A DNA stretch of 64,000 nt from Aegilops tauschii subsp. strangulata (lineage: Eukaryota; Streptophyta; Magnoliopsida; Poales; Poaceae), in contig NC_053039.3 of the NCBI RefSeq assembly GCF_002575655.3, positions 217,143,622 to 217,207,621 of the forward strand. Reading direction: 5' to 3'. Under the pieces are notes generated by a model. The model saw only the letters and a program-made list of their open reading frames with translations. It was not told where the DNA came from and searched no databases. Shown piece after piece: positions 44,975 to 56,100 of this stretch; position 1 is the first letter of the stretch; the number at the start of each line of letters is the position of its first letter. A program made the position numbers and the translations under genes.

Positions 44975-47063
44975 ATGATCCGCGATTGGAGCAATCTCCC
45001 CAGTGACATCCTCGATCTCTGTTGTTCGTGTATGGATATGTTGAGCACCCTGCGGCTGGCTGCATGCTCGAGGGACATGCACACGGCCATCATCGAAGCG
45101 AGGCCTAAGCTTTTCAAGACACCCTGCTTGCTGCTATCTGGTCTTGCGAGATTGGCTCACCATGATACGGAGGAGTACATGATGCCCCTCGACTTCAATC
45201 CGATCTCCATTAGCCGAAACTTCTTTGCAGGTATGTAGTGGGCCGCCGTACATCATTTCCCTCGACTTTGATCCAATCACCATCGCCCGAAACTTCTTGG
45301 CAGGTATGTACTGGGTCCGCATGAACTCCCACTGGATGGCTGCCTTTAGAGAAGACGGTAAAAAGTTGGTGCTCGTGAACTTCCGGATCTCCCATGAGAT
45401 TATCCTTCCTCCGTTGGATTATATAGAGTTTTACCATCGTGGTTCAAGTCATCTAGATTACCACGTCAGTTGGACGGACCTTGTTTTGCAGAAGATTGTA
45501 ATATGCCAAGTGTCCACACGACATGCGAATTACGCAGACTTCAAGCTAATTGCCTTGTTCGACCGGGGACTCGCCTATCTTTACGCCGGTGCCTTCTTTA
45601 GCTGGAGACAACTCAGCTCGCAGTGGATCATCGTCAAAGCTGATACACACTTCTGTGATGCTATTGAACACAATGGCATCATCTACGCGATCGACAAAGC
45701 AGATGGCACCATGTATTGCTGGGACGGCGCGTGTAAGTTGTTTCCGTCTCATGTTAATGATGATGCCATGACACTGTTTGAACTTTTTGTGATGATTGGC
45801 ATATCCCTATTTGAGCAGAATTTGAGTAGAACTATGGCAGTGTATTAGAGATGTCATAAATCAGCTATATTTGGAATGAGTTAATTCATGCGACTGTGAC
45901 CATGTCATTACAGCCAATTTGTACCCCTGAATAATCAAACGGTTAGGAATATATGGATATTCTCCTTATTTTACAGTAATCTATATACTACTACTAAATA
46001 TGAGTGTGTATCAATGGCCATGTTAGTTTCCTCATTTTGATGATGTAGAAACATGCACCACACTGTTGGTTTCATCTAACCATACATTAGGGAAGTAAAT
46101 GTGCAGATGGAGAACTCTTTATTTGGAAGTAGTGAAATCCTGTAATGCTTACCATGTGTACATACCTATATTCGCCCTTCAGCACTCAATGGCTAGAATA
46201 ATATCCTCACAAAAAATTTGCCCACAGAACACGAGTATATAACAATGCATGGTCTGTTAATTACCTTGAAGAATTTGTTTTAGAGGATAGAACATGATTA
46301 CATAACATGCATGACATGGTAGTTTCCTGTGAAGAATCGATTGCGAGATAACATGAGTATAACCATGCATGGCACTTCTATATTTTCGAACCCAGTATAC
46401 ATTTCCCTGTATTTTCCTCCCAGATCCAACAGGGACATATCAATGATGTTTCTTGCATTATCCTACTCATACTCTGAACAATGATGATCTTACATTAACA
46501 ATGCCTGTCCTTTTTGATATGATGCAGTGTCCCTACAGTTACTACCCTTTGTAATCACACCACCTTTGCCAAAAACAGGGAAGCACAACTGGTTCCTCGC
46601 TCGATCAGACGACGGCAAAAGACTGATGATCATTCGGACACATGAGCCGGAAAAGTTATATTGCAAAAACCCCACTGTATACAAGCACCGTGAAATACGT
46701 GAGTATCCAGATAGTGGCTGTTATGTCTATGAGCAGGATACCGGCTTGTTGGGGCCTTCAGGATTTTTTAGTTGGAGGCAGGTAAACAGCCTTGGTTCAC
46801 ACTCTCTGTTTCTCGGACTCAATTATCCAATTAACCAGGAGATCACCGTTGGCAAGGACCTTGATGGCAGAGAGGCTCTGTTTGCTATGGAAAACTGTGT
46901 CTACACGGCGAGCCTTAGGAGTTCGGGAGCAAACTCCCCTGATTGTCAACGATACAGCCTGCAGCCAAAAGAAGGTGAGAATGAAAAAGGCATTCAGATT
47001 AACTTTGATCCTTGGATGTCTCAATTACGACAGGCGGTGATGTGGTTCAAGCCTTCAGGTTGA
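44975..47063 (+). CDS. F-box protein with DUF295 domain
   Basis: Three exons are proposed: 44975-45230, 45304-45732 and 46528-47063. The N-terminus carries an F-box (WSNLPSDILDLCCSCMD, then LRLAACSRDMH), which binds SKP1 in an SCF ubiquitin ligase. The rest follows the DUF295 pattern common in cereal F-box families (MNSHWMAAFREDGKK, FFSWRQLSSQWI, FFSWRQVNSLGS). The first junction is a 73-nt intron (GTATGTAGT...TTGGCAG) formed by a tandem duplication; removing it restores the frame. The second intron (donor GTAAGTTG, acceptor GATGCAG) is about 795 nt. ATG 44975 is the first in-frame start; twelve codons upstream ACCATAGCTG looks like a former ATGGCTG start with G-to-A loss. An Athila-type element is inserted about 125 bp upstream, in the presumed leader, so expression may be altered. 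Confidence 0.7.
45231..45303 (+). other. 73-nt candidate intron formed by tandem duplication
   Basis: The segment around CTCGACTT...AACTTCTTNGCAGGTATGT occurs at 45188-45236 and 45261-45309, exactly 73 bp apart. Each copy holds AG|GT. The first GT to the second AG is 73 nt, not a multiple of three, and its removal rejoins the F-box frame. Confidence 0.6.
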
Positions 47064-47895
47064 TAGGTAATTGGGCTGTTGCATCGAAAGGGTGGAGTAC
47101 TGGTGTCTCCGGATCATTGGTCGCTGAAGCGGGGCTGCAAATTTTGATGGTGTTGGATCATCTCTTCGAATGACTTTGTTGTCTTTGCTGCTTGTTCTGG
47201 ATGGGTAGTTCTTTCTTTTGTTATGCATATTCCTTGTCATTTGGTCATCCTCGTCTATGTCACTCTTACTATGTAATAGTTGCCTCTGTTTAGAATGTCA
47301 TTCTCGTCTGGATCATGAGAGTCTGAGCGCTGCAGATGGGTGTGTTTTGGTAGTGTAGCAAGACTTCTTATGAACTATCATGTCTTGCTATTTATGTCAG
47401 TAGTAGTCGCTAGTCAGTGTTTGAATGTTGTATATATCGTTGTTTCGAACTGTTTATTGTCTCGAATTACTGGTGGGCTAAATGAGGGCATCACGATTCT
47501 CCAGTGTTCAGAGTGTATCTCCTTTTTTCAAGTTATATAATTTGAGCTCAGTTTCTTTTCGATGATGTACACTTGATTGGGCCAGTGAGGTGTCGTTGAA
47601 TATGGCCCGAGTAGTAACGCAATGCCAAACAGGTCAATTATGACTCTCAGGCCGGGCTCTCAAAAGATTCTCAAAAAAAGGCCGGGCTCTCCAAAAAAGA
47701 AAGAATAAGGACTCTTAGGCCGACATGTGGGCGCCACCGATGTTTTCGTGCGCTTGCGCGCCGAGAGCATATTGGCGCGTGTTCGAAATTCATGCTACCT
47801 TTTCATCCCCAATCTCCCACCCCTCCCCCACCTCTGGAATCTCGATTCCTACTCCAGTTCCCCTAAATCCCCCTCCTGTACTCAAGCGCACTATC
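47064..47895. other. 3' flank of the F-box gene and promoter region of the next gene
   Basis: No frame supported. A short direct repeat of GGCCGGGCTCTC(A/C)AAA (about 47650 and 47680) lies upstream of the DUF4283-like gene, followed by a C-rich leader (47805-47890). Confidence 0.4.
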
Positions 47896-48765
47896 ATGTC
47901 GCCGGTCAACGTGGATCTCCGAGCCGGAGATTCTGAGGTCCGTCCTGCCTTCCGCCGCTGCATGCTTTCGCTCAACAGTGGCATGGCGGCGCTTGACGAC
48001 CAGTTTGCCGGCAAAGTGCTGATGGTAACCATCAACGGCGACCGGCCTCCCGTCTCGCCGGACGACCTTGTCAAAGCTCTTGGCATTGCGCCCGACATCC
48101 AAATAAGTGACTTGCTCGTCGAAGTCTGTCCGCCACCGGCTGATTTCTTCGTTAGGTTCCGGACAACTTTCTACTGCAGTCTTGTGTTCGAATCTTCCTG
48201 GCGTTTGTTCTGCGATGGCGCGCTGGTGAGCTTTGATCGGTGGCACCCAGGATAGGGCTCGGTGCCCTCTGAGCTTGAGTTTTCAACAAAGCTTACCTTC
48301 CATGGCATGCCTCGACGTGCTTGGAATAGCGAGTCCATGAATGAGCTTATCAACGACCTTGGAGGTGAGCTCATAAGTATGTTTGTTCCTCCAGACAGCT
48401 GGGCTCTGACGGTTATGGCATGGATGAAGAAGCCGTCCACCATACCAAAGGTGATTGGTGTTGAGCTACCGGTGCAGGAACCGGGGTTGTACTATTTGTC
48501 GCCACCAAGGCCGCCATGGACCACGTTAGGGATGTACCTATATCGAGTGTTCGTGCATGTCGAAGAAGTGGTCAATCCATCAATCAAAGTCCTGCCGCCG
48601 CCGCTAGTGCCAGGGTCCACCGACGACGTCCATTACAGGAGTCAACGTCAGACTTTCCCCATGTTGCTCGGAACGATGGATGGCACAGGGCCTGCTCCAT
48701 CGCGCGGCAGAGGCCACTGCTTCTTTAGGAGAAGAGGTAGGGCTGGCTGCCTCGATGTGCTCTAA
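47896..48765 (+). pseudogene. DUF4283-like protein gene with one in-frame stop
   Basis: ATG at 47896 follows a C-rich leader. The frame encodes MSPVNVDLRAGDSEVRP and, at residues 80-119, ADFFVRFRTTFYCSLVF...LVSFDRW, the pattern of the plant DUF4283 family (nucleic-acid-binding-like domain, often retroelement-derived). A TAG at 48253-48255 interrupts after residue 119. The same frame then continues for 170 codons (LEFSTKLTFHGMPRRAW, LINDLGGELISMFVPPDSWAL, a proline-rich part) to 48765, as in full-length relatives. No zinc knuckle is visible. One substitution separates this copy from an open frame, so it is a recent pseudogene or an allele. Confidence 0.6.
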
Positions 48766-50000
48766 TTTGAGGTAACAACTGAATCTTGTTAGATAATAGT
48801 TAAATCCGAGCTATGGGTGTGAAGCACTGATGTGCCAGTACATTTGATTGTGACATGTTCTAATTTTGTACCTAAACTTTTTGTTAGAAAGGGTTGTACG
48901 TCAACTTAATGTGCTAGCAGAACTTATTGTGTTGTCCATCTGTTTTCTTTGCACATCATTCAAGATATTTCCCCGTCATTGATAAATATGATGAACTATT
49001 ATGTACGAGTTCGTTGGTTTCAACATAGCCCTACCCATAGCGATACACTGCTTCCATCCTGATTGTGCCGCATGCGTGAAATTTTTGTATGCAAGTTCAG
49101 TGTGCTATGATGTTCTATATGATTGCGTCAACTATATAAGTTTTTACTGAGCATCAACAATGCATATGGCTGAAAGATGTATTTACGAGCATCGACTGAT
49201 GGGTCTCTCTCTCTCTCACACACACACACACATGCACACACACACGCACAAGTGGGACCCGTTGAATTATTTCTTTGCTCGTGACAACTTTTAATTAGGT
49301 TCCACTGTAATCTAACTTTTTTCTTAAGTTATTAATTGAGCTCAGTGACTTCAAAAAGTTGTACAGAAGCCTTGTTTGGGCCTTTCCGGCGTCGCTGAAT
49401 GTGGGATGAGTAGCCATGTTAGGTTGTACTGTACTACACAGCCTTTTTTTCAACATCAGCAATGCAACTGGGCCGACAGTTGTACACAATATCCGGGTTA
49501 ACTTGTTATCCCCCCTCCCCCCGCTGGGCTGCAAACTTTCTTAGGCTTAACAAGAAAATGGACTTTAAGAAATAATAAATGGGATGTAATTATAATAACT
49601 GGGCAGTAACTATAAAAAAGCACCAAACGCGTAATTAGTGTAAAAAGTATATTATTTTTGGAATTTGAAAATTTTAATTTCATTACTTGTTGCACGCACA
49701 ATATTTCGTTGGATTTTAACATAATACAACTTTATTTTGAAATTATATTTAATCTGACTAGAAATTTCGGATAAAAATATTTTGGATCCCATAAAAATGT
49801 GGGAATTTTTTTTGAATTCTGTTTTGAGCGGTTGGTTGAAATTATTAATCGTTGTCCTAGCTAGAAAATGGGTTGTACTTTTAACAAACTGTAAATGGGC
49901 TATAGTAAATTCCATTAGAATTAAAAAATGGGTTGTACATTCTTACAAATCGCAAATGGGCTATATGTTCTCTGCCACACACTTGTGGTCCTTCTAAGTT
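48766..50000. other. Intergenic, AT-rich
   Basis: No gene supported. Microsatellite (TC)n(AC)n at 49205-49250. From 49500 the sequence has short repeats of the type AATGGG(T/C)TGTAC / AAATGGGCTATA (about 49865-49960). Confidence 0.5.
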
Positions 50001-50345
50001 GACGCGTCCCCTAAAAAAACTAAGTTGACGCGTATACAAGGCTTTGTCAACAACACATGGTTCTGGCAGCTGTGGCCGTTGGATGTCCATCCAACGGATG
50101 TCGTGCTTCTTCTTCAATCTCGGATATTCTTGCTTCAGCCGCAAAAATGAGTCCTCCCCCTGACATCTGGGGCGCACCGTTTCAGAGGCTGACCTGTGGG
50201 CCTACTAAGTTGACGCGTACCAAGGGCTTTGTCAACTTAGTCAATATAAACGATTCTAGCTGCAGTGACTGTACGATGTCCATCCAACGGTCGTAGTGCT
50301 TCTTCAACCTCTGGTTTTCTTGCTCCAGCCGCCCAAAGCAGCGCC
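49987..50345 (-). repeat. Duplicated exon-like segment with coiled-coil motif
   Basis: Two direct copies (about 49990-50130 and 50195-50320) share AAGTTGACGCGT, GGCTTTGTCAAC, GATGTCCATCCAACGG and GTGCTTCTTC. On the minus strand they read as RLKQEYPRLKKKHDIRWMDI and RLEQENQRLKKHYDRWMDI. The reading is conserved in both, but no splice-linked gene was found. It may be part of a DNA transposon. Confidence 0.5.
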
Positions 50346-51290
50346 GGTCGTGCCGCGTGCTCCTGCCTCCCGTGGCCGGCTGTGATGCCGCGAAGGCATC
50401 ACCGCCCCCTACTACTCCCACCGGTGGCCAGGCCATCCCTCCACTCACCCACACCCCCTGTTATTCTGCGACGACGGCAGCCTCACACCGCAGCCAAACC
50501 AGTGAACCCTCGTACTCCTCTCCGCGCGGGCTTCCACTGCCGCGTCTTCCCCGGCTCCACGTCGTCCCCTTCCTAGGCCTCGCCGTCGTCCACCGCCGTT
50601 GTGCTCTCGGCGCGGCGTGGTCCATGTGGTCAACAACTGATTTTCATTGAAAGAGTACTGTACGTGGAGAGGCTGACGTCTGGGTCCAAGGCAGCCGCAA
50701 GGAAGTGCCTCCTTATTACGCGCAAAATAATTATTCCTCTACCTGACAGCGGGGATCCACCGGACGGGCCACCGTATTTCGCGAAAAAACGTTTCCCCCT
50801 GATAGCTGGGACCCACCAGCTACATCTTCGCACGCAAGGAAGTGCGTCCGGGCAAAAAAAAAACGATTCGCCCCCCTGACTGCTGGGACCCACCAGCTAC
50901 ATCTTCGCACGCAAGGAAGTGCCTGACAGTCGGGACCCACCTGGTCGAAGCGTACATAGCGTTGTCATTCTGGTCGCGAACGTGTACGTACATACTGGTC
51001 GATGTAGAGGCATGCACGTGTCGTAGTAGAGGCGCGCACGTAGCATGTACACGTACGTACAGTGGCCAGGGTCCAAGAAAGTAAATACTGCCACGTACGT
51101 ACATACGGGCGGGGTCTCGAACGCCTACTCACGCATACGTACGGCCAGGGCTTGTGTACATGGCCGGGTCGGAACGGAGAAACAACGTCGTCGTTGTGTT
51201 CATGGGGAGCCAACTGGCAGGGTCAGAACGGAATACGTCGTTGTGTTCATCGCGAGGGCTTGGACGGAACAGCCGATGGAAACAAGGCCT
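50346..51290. other. GC-rich and repeat-rich spacer
   Basis: A 42-bp direct repeat (GCTGGGACCCACCAGCTACA...GCAAGGAAGTGC) lies at about 50805-50845 and 50882-50922, with weaker flanking copies. ACGTACGTAC-rich sequence lies at 51000-51140. Frames on both strands are low-complexity. Confidence 0.5.
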
Positions 51291-51531
51291 GGCGTACCGC
51301 AGAACGGAGGAAACGGCCTTGTGTTCGACCGGCCACATTCGAAACGGGATCCTGTTCATCGGGAGGGGTCTGGCGTACCGCAAAACGGAGGAAATGGACT
51401 TGTGTTGGACCTCCTTCGGTCGAAACGGGGTCCTGTTGATTGGGAGGGGTGTGGCGTACCGCAAAACGGAGGAAACGGACTTTTGTTGGAGCGCTACGGT
51501 CGAAACGGGGGTCCTGTTCATCGGGAGGTGT
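51291..51531. repeat. Three-copy 81-bp tandem repeat
   Basis: Units start GGCGTACCGC at 51291, 51372 and 51453 and end GGGAGGGGT(C/G)T. As 81 = 27 codons, frames stay open on both strands across the array (plus strand: LAYRKTEE...GVLLIGR). The right end is cut by the LTR at 51529. Confidence 0.88.
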
Positions 51532-52049
51532 CGTGGAATTGTCACGGCAGATGTCCTCGTGCAAGGACTTAGTCGTGGTGCCATCGCAACTAGGAAGCTT
51601 AAAGGGGTTAAACGGGACAAAGGACACGAGGGTTATACTGGTTTGGCCCCTTACGGTGAAGGTAAAAGCCTACTCCAGTTGAGGTGGAATTACTTAGAGT
51701 TTCGATGACCAGGAAGCTAAACCGCTATGCCTGGTTATCGATCTGATGTTGCCTGTCCCGAACCGCCGCCGTGTCGTCCCTTTATATAGAGAGGTTAACG
51801 CCCAGCGGCTCTCACAGTCCCGGCCGGCTCATAAACAATGTCCGGCTCAGACTCTTAACTATTCTTGCCTTACACTACAAGTCACGCCATAACGGCGGTT
51901 CAACACTACATGCCTTAAGTCGCCTTCGGGCCTTAGGCTCATCACTAAACCGTCATCCTTAGTCTATCCTTGGGCTTCTGAATGAAGAGCTGTCGCGACG
52001 TAACCTGGCCCATCCTGGGCGGGTTACACCAGTAGCTATATCTTCAACA
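51529..52049 (-). repeat. 3' LTR of the Tat-lineage element
   Basis: 521 bp. On the minus strand it begins TGTTGAAGATATAGC and ends CCACGACA. The TATA box (CTATATAAAG on the minus strand) is at 51781-51790. Confidence 0.8.
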
Positions 52050-52331
52050 TTAGGCCCCAGATTGATTTGAACCGGTTCATGTCAAACTTCAATACCTTAA
52101 GAGAAAATCTTCCGGCTTCTGTTTGCGTGAAGGTTATAACTCGCCATGATGTCATCCTCTGGATTCTTGGTAACCCGCCGTGATGTCATCCGCCATTAAT
52201 GCACGTTCTGCCCAACATATCTCAACGGATCCTTATCTTTAATAACTATCCCGAAAATCGAGGCGCCTCAGCAGCTGAATAATCATGTCTTCAGCCTCCT
52301 CGTTTCTCGCGCCCACTTAATAGCCGTCCCT

Positions 52332-52339
52332 TATAAATA
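52332..52339 (+). promoter_or_regulatory. TATA box of the antisense spliced gene
   Basis: TATAAATA in CCCTTATAAATAGGCC, followed by a CT-rich transcript start region (52350-52390). It directs transcription opposite to gag-pol. Confidence 0.65.
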
Positions 52340-52392
52340 GGCCTGACCGGATCCTCTCTCACTCTTCCCTTTCCATCGTCTTCCTCCTCGCA

Positions 52393-52473
52393 ATGCCCCA
52401 GAGCCCGAGCTCCGCCGCCGCCACCGCACCTCTCGTCTTCCTCAGCCTCGGCCGCTGCATCAACCTGAGCTAG
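52393..52473 (+). CDS. uORF in the leader of the antisense gene
   Basis: ATG 52393 to TAG 52471, 26 codons (MPQSPSSAAATAP...), about 60 bp after the TATA box and before the leader intron (52515-53084: donor GTAAGTCC, acceptor GTCATAG). It would be met first by scanning ribosomes and so may lower translation of the main frame. Confidence 0.4.
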   Translation: MPQSPSSAAATAPLVFLSLGRCINLS

Positions 52474-53100
52474 TCCACAGAACGGCGGCGACTCTCCGCA
52501 GTGAACCTGCAACTGTAAGTCCTCGCCGTCCCGTATATTAGATCCGCATTAGGTTTCGTGAGTTCTTCTGTGTTCTTCGTGGTTCCTCGCGATTCCTTCG
52601 CAGTTCTTCCTCAACAGCCCCCTTTGATCCAAGAGTAGTGCATAACTTCGGGGGTAGTCGTTTCGCACCCATTTTCAATACTAGCAGATCCCTTTTGCTT
52701 GCAAAAAGACCTCATTTAGAGCTTATGAACTTCTCTGTATCAGTTTTTAGGTCTAGAAATTTTTCTTTTCTGGACGATCGTTTGATCCAAAATAATCCCT
52801 GCAATCCGTGAAACTTGTTTGTGCAACACTTAGACAAAAAACTGCATCTGTTAGCCATCGCGGCTCATATCGCCGGCTTAAAAGAGGTGATGCTTCATGA
52901 ATATTCCGGGTCATCCATAACAGATTCAAATAACTTAATTGGTCATGATATCCATAGCGGCTTAAATAACATGACATAATTAGCCATATATCATTAGGCC
53001 CCTTCATAAGCCGCCACCTTAAACACTAAACCGAATTTTTTTCCTCCGGCTTAAATTTGAACCGGAAAATTTATTTTGTCATAGGCTTCCATCCTTCACA

Positions 53101-56100
53101 ATGCCGCCCAAGGCTCCCAAGGCGCCCATTACATGCAACTGGGTTAGATCCAACGTTATTGATAGCACCTTAGCTGACTTCGTGAAAACAGGTTACCTGC
53201 CCAAGAAAGAGGTCATGTCCTATCGTGCTCCTGACCCGTCCGAAGAGAGACCTCAACCCAAGGACGGAGAGGTTTTCATTTTTGCTGATCACATGAGCCG
53301 GGGCTTTGCTCCTCCCGGCTCAAAATTCTTCAGAGATGTCCTGCACTTTTTTGATCTGCGACCTCAAGACATTGGACCTAATTCCGTGTCAAACATTTGC
53401 AACTTCCAAGTGTTCTGTGAGGTATACCTTGGAGAAGAACCCAGCTTGCTACTCTTTAGAGAGTTATTCTATCTGAACCGTCAAAATGAATGTGCCAATG
53501 GGCCCAGCCTGGAGCTCGGTGGAATCTCAATCCAACGACGGAGAGATTGCCTCTTTCCTTATGCTGAGCCGCCAAGCCACCCAAAGGATTGGAACCAGAC
53601 ATGGTTCTACTGCCAAGACACTTCTCCGGCTGATGAGAATCCTCTGCCCGGTTTTCGCGCCCTGCGTCTGGAATCAAATCACCCCTTGCCAGATAAACTA
53701 TCTCAAGCTGAACGTCAACCACTTACTCCCACTATTAACAAGATCAGAGCTCTTCTAGGGAACGGCCTGAATGGCATTGATTTGGTCTGGGTCTGGATTG
53801 CTTGGTGGGTGATTCCTTTAAGCCGCCGCCCCGGCTTGATGTGCGATTACACGGGCCGGAAGAATGATCCTCTTCGGCACAGTCCCAATGACTTACCTGA
53901 GGACGTCATTGATGACATGACCAAGTCTCTTCTGAACGAGAGCCTGGCGGATTGCGGGAGAACAGGCTTAAGCCCTTTCTGCAAGGCTAACCCGGCCCCA
54001 GCGGTAAACTATTGACCTGAACACCTCACCTTCCATTTAACGATTTCGTCTTAACTTGCAAAAATCCTTGTTGTATTATAGGCTAATGATAAATTCTGGA
54101 AGGTCGAGTATGACCATGAAGCTGCCAAGAAAGCCAGAAAGGTTAAGAAAGCCGCCAGGAAAGCCGCTCCCCGTAAGAAGGGGAGTAAACCTAGCGCCTC
54201 GGACCTGCTTCACCTGGAAGACACCTCCGAGTCAGAGGTAGCCCTTGACTCTTTAGGCTCCTTTTTTAACCATCTTATTGACATGGATTATCAGCAGGAG
54301 GACACCGGAGCGAGTCATGAACCAGTTGAACAGGTAACTATAATTTCCTCCGACTCCGAGGCTTTGCTGAGACAGAAAGTCCGAAGAGTAACCCGGAAAG
54401 TAAGATTTTCACATCCTTTAGCTTATCAAGATCCTCAATTTATTTTGAAGCGACATATTTATGAGAGTCGGAGGCAGACCCGGACCAGCAAGGATGCAGA
54501 CCTCTCCTCCGGTTTACCCGAAGCGTCAAGGAAGCGCTGGACTCAGGTTATCTCTGACTTATATCCTTTTCATCCTTTGGCGGGTGTCACTCGTCAACCA
54601 CTCAATTCTTCTGACTCAAACTACCAGGGAACTTCACCTTCCTCCGGCGACTCAATGCAGCCCAGCTTGCCGGCTTTCAAAACCGCACCCGGGTAATGAT
54701 GATCAGCTTATTTTGTGCTTATCTTACTCATGTTTTTGCGCTAACCCTTTGACTTTCAGTGTACAAGTAAAGCCCAGCAAGAGGGCGAAGAAAAATAAGC
54801 CGGCCGAAGGGCCGGTCCTGACTGAACCTGATGCTTCTTCTCATGAACCGCCGTCTGCACGAGCTCCTGATGCCGCCACTGCTCCATCTGATGAGCAAGT
54901 TATGGAAGGTTCTGATAACCCGGAGATCCCCAGCCCGGCTCATCCAGAGGATCCGGACGTTGTAATCACCCGGACCGAGTTTGTCGAACCGGGAAGACCT
55001 ACCGTATTGGCTAAGTGCTCTGCCAAGGAGGAACTTCTGGAACGCCGCAGGGCCAAGCTGGACATCACTGATTATGCTCATTTGAGCATGGAGATATTGT
55101 CTCTGGCTATCTTAATCAAGTGCACAACAGCTGGGACCTGGAAATTGATATGGTGAAGCAAATACAGCAAAAGTCTGAGGTATGACTCTCTTGCTTACTC
55201 CATAGTTATCCTTTCCATGCCAGCCCCCAAGTCTATTACTTATGAAAATATGTTGTAGACTTAATGCCGGCTTAATAATCACTTCAAGAAAACCGGCTTA
55301 CCTGGTAACACTCGAGGGCCGGTTTAAACAGCATAGTTGAATCGGTCCTTACCTTATTTTAATCAAGTAGTTGAGCAACTTTACGCATTAGCCCCCAAGT
55401 GCCAAGCACCTTTGCCTGCAAAGTGCTTGGAACTTATTTTCATGAACCGGCACTGTAAATAGAGCTTTTCAGCATACATTAGCCCCCAAGTGCCAAGTGT
55501 CTTTGTTTGCAAAGTGCTTGGGACTTAATGTTGCATTATAATCACCCTAACTGTAACCCGGAATTTGTACAGGCCGTCTGTAAGAAATTTGAATCGGAAA
55601 TCTCTGATCTAAAGAACCGCCTGAAGACTCAGGAAAGTGAAACCCAAAAGGCCAACTCCAAATTTGAGTTCACTGTATTTGCACAAGAGAAACTGAAGAA
55701 GAAGTTTGAAGCAGAAAGAAAAGCCTGGGCGGATGAAAATGCTGCTCTGCTCAGCCGGGCCGAACAAGCGGAGGCCACTCTTACTGAAAGAACCGCCGAG
55801 CTATCCGGCTTAAAACGCCATATATCTCAGATGGTCTCTGCAATCTTTGGTAAGTTACTCTGTAAATTTCTAACTAGCTTACATCGTTCATTTCCCATAA
55901 GTATCTCAATCGCCATCAGCTCACCTGACCTTGTAATGCAGGTCCCAGGAGTTCCAATCTCAACCAGAACGTCCTGACCAAGCTGAAGGCGGTTTATACC
56001 TTGGTAGAGCAACTTTACACCGGGTCACAACATGCCTTAGCCATTGTGGCTCTGTCAAACGAAGTTCCCACTCATCTGGCGGATGTACTCAGGCAGCTTG

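Noticed and set aside
50346..51100. Possible CRISPR-like or satellite array from repeated CACCAGCTACATCTTCGC
   Set aside because: Only two clear copies with unequal spacing; plant nuclear context; a simple direct duplication explains it.
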